Source: Iodidimonas sp. SYSU 1G8 (GTDB lineage: Bacteria; Pseudomonadota; Alphaproteobacteria; SMXS01). From it: DNA of 64,000 nucleotides. The position numbers and the translations under genes were made by a program. The notes under the pieces are model-generated. The model had not been told where the DNA came from. It searched no databases and saw only the letters and a list, made by a program, of their open reading frames with translations. The DNA lies in contig NZ_JBBYXJ010000001.1 in the NCBI RefSeq assembly GCF_039655775.1, positions 1,178,001 to 1,242,000 of the forward strand, given 5' to 3'. Positions 25,759 to 36,859 of this stretch are shown in pieces (the stretch's first letter is position 1; each line of letters opens with the position of its first letter).

Positions 25759-26850
25759 ATGACCGATGATATCGCGGCGCCCTCCGAGGCCGAACCCGTG
25801 CTGGGCCTGTTCGAGCGCTATCTCAGCCTGTGGGTGGCGATCTGCATCGTCGCCGGGCTGACGCTCGGCACTCTGTTGCCGGGCCTCTTCGGTGTTCTCG
25901 CCGGCCTCGAATACGCGTCCGTCAACTTCGTGGTGGCGGTGCTGATCTGGGCGATGGTGTACCCGATGATGGTGGCGGTCGACTTCTCCAGCCTGCGTCA
26001 TATCGGCGACAGGCCCAAGGGCCTGATTCTCACCCTGGCGGTGAACTGGCTGATCAAGCCGTTCACCATGGCGGCGCTTGGCGTGCTGTTCTTCGAGTAT
26101 GTCTTCGCCGATCTGATCGCGCCCGCCGATGCCCAGCAATATCTGGCGGGGCTGATCCTGCTGGGCGCCGCGCCGTGCACGGCGATGGTGTTCGTATGGT
26201 CGCAGCTGACGCGGGGCGATCCGACCTACACGCTCGTGCAGGTCTCGGTGAACGACGTGGTGATGATCTTCGCCTTCGCGCCGATCGTCGCGTTGCTGCT
26301 CGGCGTCACCGACCTGATCGTGCCGTGGGAAACCCTGCTGCTTTCGGTCGGGCTTTACATCATCGTGCCGCTCGCCGCAGGAGCCCTGACGCGTCGCTGG
26401 CTGCTCGGCCATGCCCCGGCGAGCGACGAAGAAACCGCGGTCGGCCGCTTCACGGCGGCGGTGAAGCCGTTCTCGGTCATCGGGCTGCTGGCCACGGTGG
26501 TGCTGCTGTTCGGCTTTCAGGGACAGGTGATCATCGACCGGCCGCTGGTGATCGCGCTGATCGCCGTTCCCCTGCTGATCCAGTCCTATGGCATTTTCGC
26601 GCTGACCTACGCGGCGGCCTATGCGTGGCGGGTGCCGTTCAACATCGCGGCGCCCTGCGCCCTGATTGGCACGTCGAATTTCTTCGAACTCGCCGTCGCC
26701 GTGGCGATCAGCCTGTTCGGCCTGCAGTCGGGCGCGGCGCTCGCGACGGTGGTGGGGGTGCTGGTTGAAGTGCCCGTCATGCTCTCGCTGGTCGCCTTCG
26801 CCAACCGGACCAGGGGCCGGTATCAGGCGCGGCGCGCGTCCACTTCCTGA
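25759..26850 (+). CDS. acr3: ACR3-family arsenite efflux transporter
   Basis: 363 aa, ten TM helices of the BART superfamily. Family marks: [39 protein letters not shown], the essential Cys in [20 protein letters not shown] (Cys140), [20 protein letters not shown], and [20 protein letters not shown] near the C terminus. It exports arsenite, and possibly antimonite, using the proton-motive force. Last gene of the ars operon; its stop lies 31 bp from the 3' end of tRNA-Ala on the other strand. Confidence 0.94.
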   Translation: MTDDIAAPSEAEPVLGLFERYLSLWVAICIVAGLTLGTLLPGLFGVLAGLEYASVNFVVAVLIWAMVYPMMVAVDFSSLRHIGDRPKGLILTLAVNWLIKPFTMAALGVLFFEYVFADLIAPADAQQYLAGLILLGAAPCTAMVFVWSQLTRGDPTYTLVQVSVNDVVMIFAFAPIVALLLGVTDLIVPWETLLLSVGLYIIVPLAAGALTRRWLLGHAPASDEETAVGRFTAAVKPFSVIGLLATVVLLFGFQGQVIIDRPLVIALIAVPLLIQSYGIFALTYAAAYAWRVPFNIAAPCALIGTSNFFELAVAVAISLFGLQSGAALATVVGVLVEVPVMLSLVAFANRTRGRYQARRASTS

Positions 26851-26881
26851 CGCGGGAAGACCATGGCGAGATGGGGAGGAA

Positions 26882-26957
26882 TGGTGGAGCCAGACGGGAT
26901 CGAACCGACGACCTCAAGCTTGCAAAGCTAGCGCTCTCCCAACTGAGCTATGGCCCC
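26882..26957 (-). tRNA. tRNA-Ala (anticodon TGC)
   Basis: 76 nt including encoded CCA. The acceptor stem GGGGCCA pairs with TGGCTCC and contains the G3-U70 alanine identity pair. The anticodon loop is TTTGCAA (anticodon TGC), and the T arm carries GGTTCGATCC. The anticodon stem CTAGC/GCTTG has a U28-U42 mismatch. It stands alone, outside any rRNA operon, with its own strong promoter. Confidence 0.95.
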
Positions 26958-26968
26958 ACGGACGCGCA

Positions 26969-26997
26969 CCTATATCGGCAGCGGCGTGGTCCGTCAA
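26969..26997 (-). promoter_or_regulatory. Promoter of tRNA-Ala
   Basis: On the minus strand: -35 TTGACG (26992-26997), a 17-nt spacer and -10 TATAGG (26969-26974). The predicted start lies about 5 nt before the mature tRNA 5' end. Confidence 0.7.
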
Positions 26998-27062
26998 CGT
27001 CCCGTTTGGGGGCATGGTTTCGCTTGTGCACAAGAAAGCAGCGGAAAACCGGACATTCTGCG

Positions 27063-27091
27063 TTGACAGGGATTCCCCGCCCCTGCATCTT
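27063..27091 (+). promoter_or_regulatory. Candidate sigma-70 promoter for the M23 peptidase gene
   Basis: A perfect TTGACA (27063-27068), a 17-nt spacer and CATCTT (27086-27091). It would give a leader of about 80 nt before the ATG at 27177. Confidence 0.5.
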
Positions 27092-27176
27092 GAGGGCGTC
27101 ACACTGATCTCCAACGGGAGGCAGCGCGGTGACTCTGTTTTTTCCGTGGAGAGATGGGCGATAGCTCGATAGCTGA

Positions 27177-28619
27177 ATGACCAACGAAAACAACCCGGTA
27201 GACAACATGAAACCGCGTCGGCGCATGAGTTTGGGCCAGCGCATGGGCTCGCCGGGCTGGTTGTTCAAGACCACCGCCATCGTCACGCTGCTCGGCAGCG
27301 CTCTCGGTCTCGCCGCCTACATCAACAGCACGGCCAGCGATTCGTACAACGCGGCCATGGGCGAGAAAGTTCCCTCGCCCTATTCGCTCGTGGCGTCGCT
27401 GGGACCGGACTCCAGCAGCGGGCAGCCCGGGCTCAGCCTCACGGCGCCCATTTTCGATCGTGACGCGCCGCAGGTCAGCGCCGCCGAGGACGAGGAAGAA
27501 ACCTCGCCGGTGAAGCAGGCCAAGGTGATGCGTGGCGACACGCTGGCCGGCGTGCTGGTGAAGGCCGGCGTCGAGCTGGCCGACGCGCACAGCGCCATCA
27601 CGGCACTGTCCGAACACTTCAACATGCGCCGCCTGCGCGAGGGCCAGGAAATCGAGCTGACCTTCAGCCCGGAGAGCGAGCCGACGCTGCAGACGATCCG
27701 CCTGCAGCCGGACGTGGAACGCGCCGTGACCGTCGAGCGCCAGAATGACGGCTCGTTCGCCAGCACCGTCCAGGCCATCGAGCTGGCGCCGCACAGCACC
27801 CGCGCCGGCGGCCGGATTTCCGACAGCCTCTACATGGCCATGCAGAAGGCCGGCGTGCCGCACAACGTGATCTCGGAGTTCATCCGGGTCTATAGCTGGG
27901 ACGTGGATTTCCAGCGCGAAATCCAGCCGGGCGACACGTTCGAGATCTTCTTCGAGCGCTTCGAGGACGATGCCGGGCAGATGGTCAAGACCGGCCCGCT
28001 GCTCTATGCCGGCCTCACCCTCAGCGGCAAGCCGCACAGCCTGTACCTCTACACGCCGAGCGACGACAAGAATCCGGACTATTTCGACGAGAAGGGACAC
28101 AGCGTGCGCAAGGCGCTGCTGAAGACGCCGATCGACGGCGCGCGCCTGACCTCGGGCTTCGGCAAGCGGCATCATCCGATCCTCGGCTATACCAAGATGC
28201 ACAAGGGCCTGGATTTCGGCGCGTCCAAGGGCACGCCGATCCATGCGGCCGGTGACGGCGTCATCGAGAAAGCCGGCATGAACGGCGCCTATGGCAACTA
28301 TGTCCGCGTCAAGCACAATGGCCAGTTTTCCACCGCCTACGCGCATATGAGCGGTTATGGCAAGGGCATCAAGGCCGGTGCCCGCGTGCGCCAGGGCGAT
28401 GTCATCGGCTATGTGGGCACCACCGGCCGCTCCACCGGCCCGCACCTGCATTACGAAGTGCTCAACAAGGGCAAGCAGGTCGATCCGCGCGGCCTGAAGA
28501 TGCCGACCGGCCGGCAGCTGGACGGCCCGCAGCTGATGGCGTTCAAGAAGTCCGTGCAGGACCTGAGCGTGCAGATCGCCGCCATTCCCATGGCCACCAC
28601 CCTGGCGAGCAACCAGTAA
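27177..28619 (+). CDS. M23-family metallopeptidase with LysM-like/OapA-like N-terminal region
   Basis: 480 aa envelope peptidase. A cytoplasmic basic start, one TM helix (about 31-48), a periplasmic region with VMRGDTLAGVLVKAGVELAD (LysM-like opening) and FIRVYSWDVDFQREIQPGD, then the LytM/M23 zinc endopeptidase domain. Zinc ligands: His342 and Asp346 in HKGLDFG and the HxH in GPHLHYEV (423-425); RLTSGFGKRHHPILGYTKMH is the usual domain start. It probably cleaves cross-links in peptidoglycan during growth or division. The Shine-Dalgarno is weak, and downstream ATGs at 27207 and 27225 are possible starts. A strong terminator follows. Confidence 0.9.
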   Translation: MTNENNPVDNMKPRRRMSLGQRMGSPGWLFKTTAIVTLLGSALGLAAYINSTASDSYNAAMGEKVPSPYSLVASLGPDSSSGQPGLSLTAPIFDRDAPQVSAAEDEEETSPVKQAKVMRGDTLAGVLVKAGVELADAHSAITALSEHFNMRRLREGQEIELTFSPESEPTLQTIRLQPDVERAVTVERQNDGSFASTVQAIELAPHSTRAGGRISDSLYMAMQKAGVPHNVISEFIRVYSWDVDFQREIQPGDTFEIFFERFEDDAGQMVKTGPLLYAGLTLSGKPHSLYLYTPSDDKNPDYFDEKGHSVRKALLKTPIDGARLTSGFGKRHHPILGYTKMHKGLDFGASKGTPIHAAGDGVIEKAGMNGAYGNYVRVKHNGQFSTAYAHMSGYGKGIKAGARVRQGDVIGYVGTTGRSTGPHLHYEVLNKGKQVDPRGLKMPTGRQLDGPQLMAFKKSVQDLSVQIAAIPMATTLASNQ

Positions 28620-28640
28620 CCAGCCCTTTCCGAACATGAA

Positions 28641-28670
28641 GAAGGGCGGCGCCGCGCGGCGCCGCCCTTC
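28641..28670. terminator. Bidirectional terminator between the M23 peptidase and clpB
   Basis: A 30-nt perfect palindrome: 13-bp or longer arms beginning GAAGGGCGGCGCC at 28641 and ending with its complement at 28670, with a short GCGC centre. It sits 21 bp after the M23 stop and 17 bp before the clpB stop, serving both convergent genes. Confidence 0.85.
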
Positions 28671-28687
28671 TCATTTCCGGCGCCGGA

Positions 28688-31342
28688 TCAGTTGATCGCG
28701 GCGCTGCCCGGCGCGATGCCGGCCTGACGGGCACGGTGGCCCGCCATGCCGCCGGTTTCCGCCGTGGCATGGCCGTTGATGACCAGCTTGCCATCCGCCA
28801 CCGTCACGCGGATCTCGTCGCCATCCATCACCTCGCCCTGCAACAGCAGCTCGGCCAGCGGGTCCTGCAGGAAGCGCTGGATCACCCGCTTGAGCGGCCG
28901 GGCGCCATAGACCGGATCGTAGCCGGTGTTGGCCAGCCAGGTCCGGGCTGCCTCGTCGAGCACGATGGTCATCTTGCGATCGGCCAGCAGTTTCTCCAGC
29001 CGCTTGAGCTGGATGTCGACGATGCCGACCATGTCCGCCCGGCCCAGCCGGTGGAACAGGGTGATCTCGTCCAGCCGGTTGAGGAATTCGGGCCGGAACG
29101 ACGCGCGCACGACCTCCATCACCGCGTCGCGCACCAGTTCCACATCGGCCCCGTCCGGCTGGGCGGCGAGGATGTCGCTGCCGAGGTTGGATGTCAGGAT
29201 GATCATGGTGTTGGTGAAGTCCACGGTGCGGCCCTGGCCATCGGTCAGACGGCCATCGTCGAGCACCTGCAGCAGCACGTTGAAGACGTCGGGATGCGCC
29301 TTCTCGATCTCGTCGAACAGGACGATCTGATACGGGCGCCGGCGGACGGCCTCGGTGAGAACGCCGCCTTCCTCGTAGCCCACATAGCCAGGCGGCGCGC
29401 CGATCAGCCGGGCCACGGAGTGCTTTTCCATGAACTCGGACATGTCGAGACGCACCATGGCGTGCTCGTCGTCGAACAGATAGCCGGCGAGCGCCTTGGT
29501 CAGCTCGGTCTTGCCGACGCCGGTGGGGCCGAGGAACAGGAACGAGCCGATCGGCCGCGCCGCGTCCTGCAGACCGGCACGGGCGCGCCGCACGGCCTTG
29601 GAGACGGCCTCGACGGCCTCGCGCTGGCCGACGACGCGGCGGCCGAGTTCCTGCTCCATCTGCAGCAGCTTCTCGCGCTCGCCCGCCATCAGCTTGTCGA
29701 CCGGGATGCCGGTCCAGCGCGACACCACATAGGCGATGTCCTGATCGGTCACCTCTTCCTTGAGCATGCGCTCGTGGCTCGAAGACGCCGCCTCGCGCAG
29801 CTTGCGCTCCAGCTCGGGGATCACGCCATAGGCCAGTTCGCCGGCGCGGGCCAGATTGCCGTCCCGCTGGGCGCGTTCCAGCTCGATGCGCGCGTTGTCG
29901 AGCTCTTCCTTCAGGCGTTGCTCGGCATTGAGCATGTCCTTTTCCGAGCGCCACTGGGCGGTCAGGGCATCGGAGTTCTCCTCCAGCCCGGCCAACTCGG
30001 TCTCGATCTTCTTCAGCCGGTCACGCGACGCATCGTCGGTTTCCTTCTTCAGCGCCTCGCGCTCGATCTTGAGCTGGATGATGCGCCGGTCGAGCTGTTC
30101 GATCTCCTCGGGCTTGGATTCCACCTCCATGCGCAACCGGCTGGCGGCTTCGTCCATCAGGTCGATGGCCTTGTCCGGCAGGAAGCGGTCGGTGATGTAG
30201 CGGTTGGACAGGGTCGCCGAGGCGACGAGGGCGCTGTCGGTAATGCGCACGCCGTGATGCAGCTCGTACTTCTCCTTCAGGCCGCGCAGGATGGAGATGG
30301 TATCCTCCAAGGTCGGCTCGTCGACGAAGACGGGCTGGAAACGGCGCTCGAGCGCGGCGTCCTTTTCCACATACTTGCGATACTCGTTGAGCGTGGTCGC
30401 GCCGATGCAGTGCAGCTTGCCGCGCGCCAGCGCCGGCTTGAGCAGATTGGAGGCGTCCATGGAGCCTTCCGCCGCGCCCGCGCCGACGATTGTGTGCATC
30501 TCGTCGATGAAAAGGATGATCTCGCCCTCGGACGAGGCGACCTCTTCCAGAACGCCTTTCAGGCGCTCCTCGAACTCGCCGCGATACTTGGCGCCGGCGA
30601 TCATGCTGCCCATGTCGAGCGACAGAACGCGCTTGGTCTTGAGCCCTTCCGGCACGTCGCCATTGGCGATGCGCAGGGCCAGGCCTTCGACGATGGCGGT
30701 CTTGCCGACGCCGGGCTCGCCGATCAGTACGGGATTGTTCTTGGTGCGCCGCGCCAGTACCTGGATGGTCCGGCGGATTTCCTCGTCGCGGCCGATGACC
30801 GGATCGAGTTTGCCCTCGCGCGCGGCCTGGGTCAGGTCCTGCGCGTATTTCTTGAGGGCGTCATAGGCGTTCTCGGCGGAGGCGGAATTGGCGGTGCGCC
30901 CCTTGCGCACCTCGTTGATGACCTGGTTCAGGCCTTGCGCGGTCACGCCCGCCTTCTGCAGGATGTCGGCGGATCTGGTGCCCGACGCCAGGGCAAGCGC
31001 CTGCAGCAGGCGCTCGACGGTCACGTAGCTGTCGCCCGCCTTCTTGGCCATGTCCTCGGCCGACTGGAACAGCTTGGCCATCTGGGGCGCCATGTAAAGC
31101 TGGCCCGCGCCGCTGCCCTCGACCTGGGGCAGCTTGCCGAGTTCGGAATCCACCTGAAGCAGGACCTGCTTGGCGTCGCCGCCGGCGGCCTGGATCAAAT
31201 TGGCCGCGAGGCCTTCCTCGTCCTCGACGATAATTTTGAGAAGATGCTCAGGCGTGAACTGCTGATGGTTCATGCGCTGGGCAAGGAACTGCGCGGACTG
31301 GATGAAGCCCTTGAGCCGGTCGGTGTATTTTTCGATGTCCAT
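28688..31342 (-). CDS. clpB: ATP-dependent disaggregase ClpB
   Basis: 884 aa, full-length hexameric AAA+ chaperone that resolubilises aggregated protein with DnaK. N-terminal Clp repeat domain ([19 protein letters not shown]), NBD1 with Walker [16 protein letters not shown], a long middle coiled-coil domain (about 400-530), NBD2 with Walker [21 protein letters not shown] and Walker [15 protein letters not shown], and the C-terminal D2-small domain ([13 protein letters not shown]). The start at 31342 is preceded by GGGGGA. A heat-shock-type promoter lies upstream. Confidence 0.96.
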   Translation of the reverse strand: MDIEKYTDRLKGFIQSAQFLAQRMNHQQFTPEHLLKIIVEDEEGLAANLIQAAGGDAKQVLLQVDSELGKLPQVEGSGAGQLYMAPQMAKLFQSAEDMAKKAGDSYVTVERLLQALALASGTRSADILQKAGVTAQGLNQVINEVRKGRTANSASAENAYDALKKYAQDLTQAAREGKLDPVIGRDEEIRRTIQVLARRTKNNPVLIGEPGVGKTAIVEGLALRIANGDVPEGLKTKRVLSLDMGSMIAGAKYRGEFEERLKGVLEEVASSEGEIILFIDEMHTIVGAGAAEGSMDASNLLKPALARGKLHCIGATTLNEYRKYVEKDAALERRFQPVFVDEPTLEDTISILRGLKEKYELHHGVRITDSALVASATLSNRYITDRFLPDKAIDLMDEAASRLRMEVESKPEEIEQLDRRIIQLKIEREALKKETDDASRDRLKKIETELAGLEENSDALTAQWRSEKDMLNAEQRLKEELDNARIELERAQRDGNLARAGELAYGVIPELERKLREAASSSHERMLKEEVTDQDIAYVVSRWTGIPVDKLMAGEREKLLQMEQELGRRVVGQREAVEAVSKAVRRARAGLQDAARPIGSFLFLGPTGVGKTELTKALAGYLFDDEHAMVRLDMSEFMEKHSVARLIGAPPGYVGYEEGGVLTEAVRRRPYQIVLFDEIEKAHPDVFNVLLQVLDDGRLTDGQGRTVDFTNTMIILTSNLGSDILAAQPDGADVELVRDAVMEVVRASFRPEFLNRLDEITLFHRLGRADMVGIVDIQLKRLEKLLADRKMTIVLDEAARTWLANTGYDPVYGARPLKRVIQRFLQDPLAELLLQGEVMDGDEIRVTVADGKLVINGHATAETGGMAGHRARQAGIAPGSAAIN

Positions 31343-31387
31343 TATGTCCCCCACCTTTCGAAGGTGCAGTTGTCAGTGTCGAGCTCC

Positions 31388-31415
31388 ATATGGTGTTGCA
31401 GATAAGCAACACAAG
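31388..31415 (-). promoter_or_regulatory. RpoH (sigma-32) type promoter of clpB
   Basis: On the minus strand: CTTGTGT (31409-31415), 13-nt spacer, CACCATAT (31388-31395). This compares with the sigma-32 consensus CTTGAAA, N11-16, CCCCATNT. The -10 matches 7 of 8 and the spacer is ideal. Predicted leader is about 38 nt. Fits known heat-shock control of clpB. Confidence 0.62.
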
Positions 31416-31483
31416 AGCCTGAAGCAACAAAGGGGACATCATTCCCGGACAACCCGCTGGGCCGTCCGGGAAGAGGAAACTCG

Positions 31484-32161
31484 TCAGTCGGCGTCGCTGC
31501 CTTCGGCGGCAGCGGCCGGCGCCGGAGCCGCTTCATCGGCCGCCGCTTCGGCGCGCGGGGCGACCCGACGCGGACGACGGGCCCGCGGGGCACGCGGCGT
31601 GGCGGTCGGTGTCGGCGGCACGATCACCGGGACATCGGCGGAAATATCGGGCTGGTCCTCGACGCCGAGGATGACCGGCTGCGGCTGCGGCGGCGTAACC
31701 GGCGCAGGCGCGGCGACCGGCTGCGGCTGAGCCTGCGGCCGGGCATGGTCGTTGCCATTGCCGCCGCCGTTACCGCCACCATTGTAGGAGCCTTGGCCGT
31801 TGCCGTTGCCATTACCGTTGCTCTGGCGGACGTTGCCGTTCGCGCGCTCATCCGGCTGGTCGTCATAGCTGCCCTGATCGTCATCATCGACCGCTTCCGG
31901 CTCGAGGCCCTGGGCGATCATGATCTCGTTCATGATGCGCTGATAATGCTCGGCGTGCTGCAGGAAGTTCTCGACCAGCACCCGATCGCGGCCCACGCGC
32001 GCATCGCGCGCCAGGCTGACATACTTCTCGACCAACTGGGCGGCGGTCCCGCGCAGCTTGCCTGCCGGACCGTTGCTGTCGTAAGCGCGATTGATATTCT
32101 GCTGAGGCGCTGGCCGTCTGCCAGAGCGCCCCCTAGAGCGCTTACCGTTGCTGTGTCTCAT
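31484..32161 (-). CDS. DUF4167 domain protein with low-complexity Asn/Gly tail
   Basis: 225 aa. N-terminal DUF4167 domain (about residues 1-80): basic, then INRAYDSNGPAGKLRGTAAQ, LVEKYVSLARDARVGRDRVL and VENFLQHAEHYQRIMNEIM. It is followed by an acidic patch, an Asn/Gly repeat region (SNGNGNGNGQGSYNGGGN), a Gln/Pro stretch and a basic RAPRARRPRR patch. DUF4167 is restricted to alphaproteobacteria; a nucleic-acid role is suggested by composition only. Start ambiguous: a GTG at 32173 adds four residues. It lies between prmC and clpB on the same strand. Confidence 0.85.
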   Translation of the reverse strand: MRHSNGKRSRGRSGRRPAPQQNINRAYDSNGPAGKLRGTAAQLVEKYVSLARDARVGRDRVLVENFLQHAEHYQRIMNEIMIAQGLEPEAVDDDDQGSYDDQPDERANGNVRQSNGNGNGNGQGSYNGGGNGGGNGNDHARPQAQPQPVAAPAPVTPPQPQPVILGVEDQPDISADVPVIVPPTPTATPRAPRARRPRRVAPRAEAAADEAAPAPAAAAEGSDAD

Positions 32162-32381
32162 TGAAGCGTTCACTTATTTGTTTTCTCATTTCGGTTTTAG
32201 CGGCCATGCCACCGATTGATCATCCCGACGAGCTGCCTGCCGGCTCCTAGAGTCCGAGGGGTGCAGTCGATCAGACTGCATCCAGCAGCTTTGGTTCTGG
32301 ATGACTTCAAGAGCGCCGGACCAACGATCACCGTGCTTCTCTCCGTCGCGACCCTAACCACCCCAAGGGCATTTTCCAACA
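32162..32381. other. 220-bp intergenic region upstream of the DUF4167 gene
   Basis: AT-richer than its neighbours near 32170-32200. It contains a perfect inverted repeat TGCAGTC/GACTGCA (32262-32268 and 32274-32280, 5-nt loop, extendable to about 10 bp with one wobble). It presumably carries the promoter of the DUF4167 gene. No coding sequence is credible. Confidence 0.45.
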
Positions 32382-33251
32382 TCAAAATGGTGCCCGAGCG
32401 CCGGGCTCGTCAAAAAAAGCGCCCAGGCAACGCACGCGCCCGGCCAGATCGGTAAAGGGCCGGACCAGGATCGCTCCGGCATCCTTCAGCAGCGCGGCGA
32501 CCGGCTCCTGCTGGCCCATGCCGATCTCGAAAAAAAGACCTCCGCCCGGCTTCAGCACGCGCTTCACATCGGCCGCCAGCGCACGGTAGGCATCGAGCCC
32601 GTCACGACCGCCATCGAGCGCGCCCATGGGGTCATAGAGCGTGACCTCGGGCTCCAGCCCTTCGATATCGGCGCGGGGGATATAGGGCGGGTTGGACACC
32701 ACCAGGTCGGCGAAGGCCGCGGGCAGGCCGGCCGACCAGTTGCCGAGCACGAAGGAGGCGCGGCTTTCGAGACCCAGCGCCGCCGCGTTGGCGCGCGCGA
32801 CATCGAGCGCGGCGGCGCTCACATCGACGCCCAGTCCCTCGTCCCGCGGCCTTTCATGGAGCAGCGACAGGAGGATACAGCCGCTGCCGGTGCCCAGATC
32901 CACCACGCGGCACGCAGGCCGGTCACGCAGCCAGGCCAATGCCGCCTCGACCAGTGTTTCCGTGTCGGCGCGCGGGTCGAGCACATGGCCGGTCACGCCG
33001 AATTCGAGCCCCCAGAATTCCCGCCGGCCCACGATGCGCGAGACCGGCTCGCGCGCGACGCGCCGGCGGATGAAGGACAGGTAATTTCCCGCCGCGGCCG
33101 CCTCGACCTCGCGTTCCGGATAGCCCATGAGAACTTCACGGCGCACGCCCGCCGCATGGCAGAGCAAAACAGCGGCATCCAGCGCCGGCGAAGCGATGCC
33201 AGCTGCAACGAGCTGCTCCCGTCCGGACCTGAGAAGCTCGCCAAGGGTCAC
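32382..33251 (-). CDS. prmC: Peptide chain release factor N5-glutamine methyltransferase PrmC
   Basis: 289 aa. Methylates the Gln of the GGQ motif in release factors using SAM. N-terminal helical domain, then the Rossmann fold: SRIVGRREFWGLEFGVTGHV, the SAM motif VVDLGTGSGCILLSLLHERP, and the catalytic NPPY in DLVVSNPPYIPRADIEGLEP. It directly follows prfA, its substrate gene, with no gap. A terminator-like hairpin (32392-32406) overlaps its last codons. Confidence 0.94.
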   Translation of the reverse strand: MTLGELLRSGREQLVAAGIASPALDAAVLLCHAAGVRREVLMGYPEREVEAAAAGNYLSFIRRRVAREPVSRIVGRREFWGLEFGVTGHVLDPRADTETLVEAALAWLRDRPACRVVDLGTGSGCILLSLLHERPRDEGLGVDVSAAALDVARANAAALGLESRASFVLGNWSAGLPAAFADLVVSNPPYIPRADIEGLEPEVTLYDPMGALDGGRDGLDAYRALAADVKRVLKPGGGLFFEIGMGQQEPVAALLKDAGAILVRPFTDLAGRVRCLGAFFDEPGARAPF

Positions 33252-34349
<1,098 letters not shown>

Positions 34350-34350
34350 G

Positions 34351-35592
34351 TCAGTTGCCGCCCAGACGCGCGACGATCTCGCCCCGCGCCACCTCGACCT
34401 GCTCGCCGGTATCCAGGTCACGCAGCGCCACGGCACCGCGCGCCAGTTCGTCGCCGCCCACCAGAATGGCGGCGCGGGCGTTGACCTTGTTGGCCTGCTT
34501 CATCCGCTTGCCCACATTGCCCCGGAACGCGATGTCGGTCTTGACGCCAGCGCGGCGCAGCTGCTGGGTCAGCACCAGCGCCTCGGTCTCGCCGTCGGCG
34601 CCCACGGGGATGACGGCGACGGGACGCTCGGCCGCGGGCGGCTCGTCGAGCAGCATGACCAGCCGTTCGATGCCGCAGCCCCAGCCGATGCCGGCCGTGG
34701 ACGGACCGCCCATGTATTCGATCAGATGATCGTAGCGGCCGCCGCCAATCACGGCGCTCTGCGCGCCGAGCAGGGTGGTCGTGAACTCGAAGGCCGTATG
34801 GGTGTAGTAGTCGAAGCCGCGCACCAGACGGTCGTTGACGGTGTACGCCTGCCCCAAGGCATCGAGGCCGTCCTTCACGCGGGCGAAGAAGTCCTTCGAG
34901 ACATCGTTGAGGTAATCGCCCATCTGCGGCGCGTTGGCGACGATCCTGCGATCGCCCTCGTCCTTGGAATCCAGGATACGCAGCGGATTGCGCCTGAGGC
35001 GCATGCGGCTGTCCTCGCTGAGGCTCGCCTCGTGGCCGGAGAAATACTCGACCAGCACGTCGCGGTAGGCGGTACGGCTTGCCGTGTCGCCCAGGGTGTT
35101 CAGCTCCAGCGTGACCTTTTCGCGCACGCCGAGGATTTCCAGCAGATGCGCGCCCAGCGCGATGACCTCGATATCGGCCTGCGGCTCGGGCACGCCGAGC
35201 ACCTCGATATCGAGCTGGTGGAACTGGCGCAGACGTCCCTTCTGCGGCCGCTCGTGGCGAAACATGGGGCCATAGGCGAAGAACTTGAGCGGTAGATGCT
35301 GCGCGAGACCGCCGGAGATGAAGGCACGCGCGATGCCGGCCGTGGGTTCGGGACGCAGCGACAGGCTCTCGCCGCCGCGATCCTGGAAGGTGTACATCTC
35401 CTTGGTCACCACATCGGTGGTTTCGCCAAGCGACCGGTCGAAGACCTCGGTGAATTCGAAGATCGGCGTCTCGATCTGGCCATAGCCATACCGTTCCGCC
35501 AGATCGCGGAACGTGGCGATAACGTACTGATGACGGCGTGCCTCTTCGGGCAACAGGTCATGGGTGCCGCGAACGGGCTGCAGCTTTGCCAC
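34351..35592 (-). CDS. hisS: Histidyl-tRNA synthetase
   Basis: 413 aa class-II aminoacyl-tRNA synthetase. Motif 1 region [20 protein letters not shown], motif 2 [20 protein letters not shown] continuing to [10 protein letters not shown], the histidine-specific [15 protein letters not shown], and motif 3 [16 protein letters not shown]-terminal anticodon-binding domain with [20 protein letters not shown]. Typical length. Follows ispG by 22 bp on the same strand. Confidence 0.96.
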   Translation of the reverse strand: MAKLQPVRGTHDLLPEEARRHQYVIATFRDLAERYGYGQIETPIFEFTEVFDRSLGETTDVVTKEMYTFQDRGGESLSLRPEPTAGIARAFISGGLAQHLPLKFFAYGPMFRHERPQKGRLRQFHQLDIEVLGVPEPQADIEVIALGAHLLEILGVREKVTLELNTLGDTASRTAYRDVLVEYFSGHEASLSEDSRMRLRRNPLRILDSKDEGDRRIVANAPQMGDYLNDVSKDFFARVKDGLDALGQAYTVNDRLVRGFDYYTHTAFEFTTTLLGAQSAVIGGGRYDHLIEYMGGPSTAGIGWGCGIERLVMLLDEPPAAERPVAVIPVGADGETEALVLTQQLRRAGVKTDIAFRGNVGKRMKQANKVNARAAILVGGDELARGAVALRDLDTGEQVEVARGEIVARLGGN

Positions 35593-35614
35593 TTTGGGCT
35601 CCGGTATTAAATCG

Positions 35615-36742
35615 TTACGAGGCTTCCGCGAGGGCCGCGCGGGCGCGATCGGCCTTCAGCTGCGCCGCCTTCTTCTCGACCAGATCGACGATATGCTCGA
35701 CCATGTTGTCGTCGTCGATCTTGTGATCGGTGACGCCCGAGAGATAGATCATGTGATTGCCGTTGCCGCCACCGGTCAGGCCGATATCGGTCTCGCGCGC
35801 CTCGCCGGGACCGTTGACGACGCAGCCAATGATGGACAGGGTCAGGGGCGTGTCGATATGGGCAAGGCGCTTCTCCAGCGTCTCGACCGTCTTGATGACC
35901 TGGAACGCCTGGCGGGCGCAGGACGGACAGGAGATGATGGACACGCCGCGATGCCGCAGACCGAGCCCCTTCAGGATCTCGAAACCGACCTTCACTTCCT
36001 CGACCGGTTCGGCCGAGAGCGAGACACGGATGGTGTCGCCGATGCCGGACCACAGCAGCATGCCCATGCCGATGGACGACTTGACCGTCCCGGTCATCAG
36101 GCCGCCGGCCTCGGTGATCCCGAGATGGAGCGGATAATCACAGGCCTCGGCCAGGCCCTGATAGGCGGCGACGGCGAGGAAGACGTCCGATGCCTTGACC
36201 GAAATCTTGAACTCGCGGAAATCGGCGTCCTCGAGGACCTTGGCGTGGTTCAGGGCGCTTTCGATCATGGCTTCGGGACACGGCTCGCCGTAGCGTTCGA
36301 GCAGCTCGCGTTCCAGCGAGCCGGCGTTGACGCCGATCCGCATGGAGCAGTTGTTGTCCTTGGCGGCCCGCACCACTTCCCGGACACGGTCCATGGAACC
36401 GATGTTGCCTGGATTGATGCGCAGGCAGGATGCGCCCGCCTCGGCCGCTTCAATGGCGCGCTTGTAGTGGAAATGGATGTCCGCGACGATCGGCACGTTC
36501 ACGGCCTTGATGATGTGCTTGAGCGCCGCCGTCGATTCCTCGTCCGGGCAGGAAATGCGCACGATGTCGGCGCCAGCCTTCTCGAGCCCCAGCACCTGAT
36601 CGATGGTGCCCTGGATATCGGTGGTGCGGGTATTGGTCATCGACTGAACGGCAATAGGCGCGTCGCCACCGATCGGCACATTGCCGACGTGAATCTGGCG
36701 CGACTTGCGGCGTTCGATCTGTCTGTAAGCGCGGACGGTCAT
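35615..36742 (-). CDS. ispG: 4-hydroxy-3-methylbut-2-enyl diphosphate synthase IspG
   Basis: 375 aa [4Fe-4S] enzyme of the non-mevalonate isoprenoid pathway, converting MEcPP to HMBPP in the cytoplasm. N-terminal TIM barrel ([50 protein letters not shown]) and C-terminal cluster domain with cysteines in [13 protein letters not shown] and [13 protein letters not shown], the usual three-Cys-plus-Glu ligation. Supplies precursors for the ubiquinone tail made by the ubi genes of this window, among other uses. Confidence 0.96.
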   Translation of the reverse strand: MTVRAYRQIERRKSRQIHVGNVPIGGDAPIAVQSMTNTRTTDIQGTIDQVLGLEKAGADIVRISCPDEESTAALKHIIKAVNVPIVADIHFHYKRAIEAAEAGASCLRINPGNIGSMDRVREVVRAAKDNNCSMRIGVNAGSLERELLERYGEPCPEAMIESALNHAKVLEDADFREFKISVKASDVFLAVAAYQGLAEACDYPLHLGITEAGGLMTGTVKSSIGMGMLLWSGIGDTIRVSLSAEPVEEVKVGFEILKGLGLRHRGVSIISCPSCARQAFQVIKTVETLEKRLAHIDTPLTLSIIGCVVNGPGEARETDIGLTGGGNGNHMIYLSGVTDHKIDDDNMVEHIVDLVEKKAAQLKADRARAALAEAS

Positions 36743-36859
36743 GTGATTTCGCGGTCCCGTGTCAGTTGAGCGGGCTTATACCCCATCGCTCCCTTGGTGT
36801 CAGCCCACAGTTGGGGCGAAGCGGGCGGGTGTCCAGACCTGACGGGTCGAGCGGCAGGC

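Noticed and set aside
24320-26957. Ars operon as a genomic island inserted at the 3' end of tRNA-Ala
   Set aside because: The operon does lie next to the tRNA 3' end, but I find no integrase gene and no direct repeat of the tRNA 3' sequence on the other side, and the composition is like the neighbours.
28736-31405. Long open frame antisense to clpB (889 codons)
   Set aside because: It mirrors clpB codon by codon, as expected in GC-rich DNA, has no recognisable domain and no Shine-Dalgarno; clpB is certain.
32197-32385. 62-aa open frame in the prmC-DUF4167 gap
   Set aside because: No Shine-Dalgarno, no recognisable sequence, and the gap looks like a promoter region.
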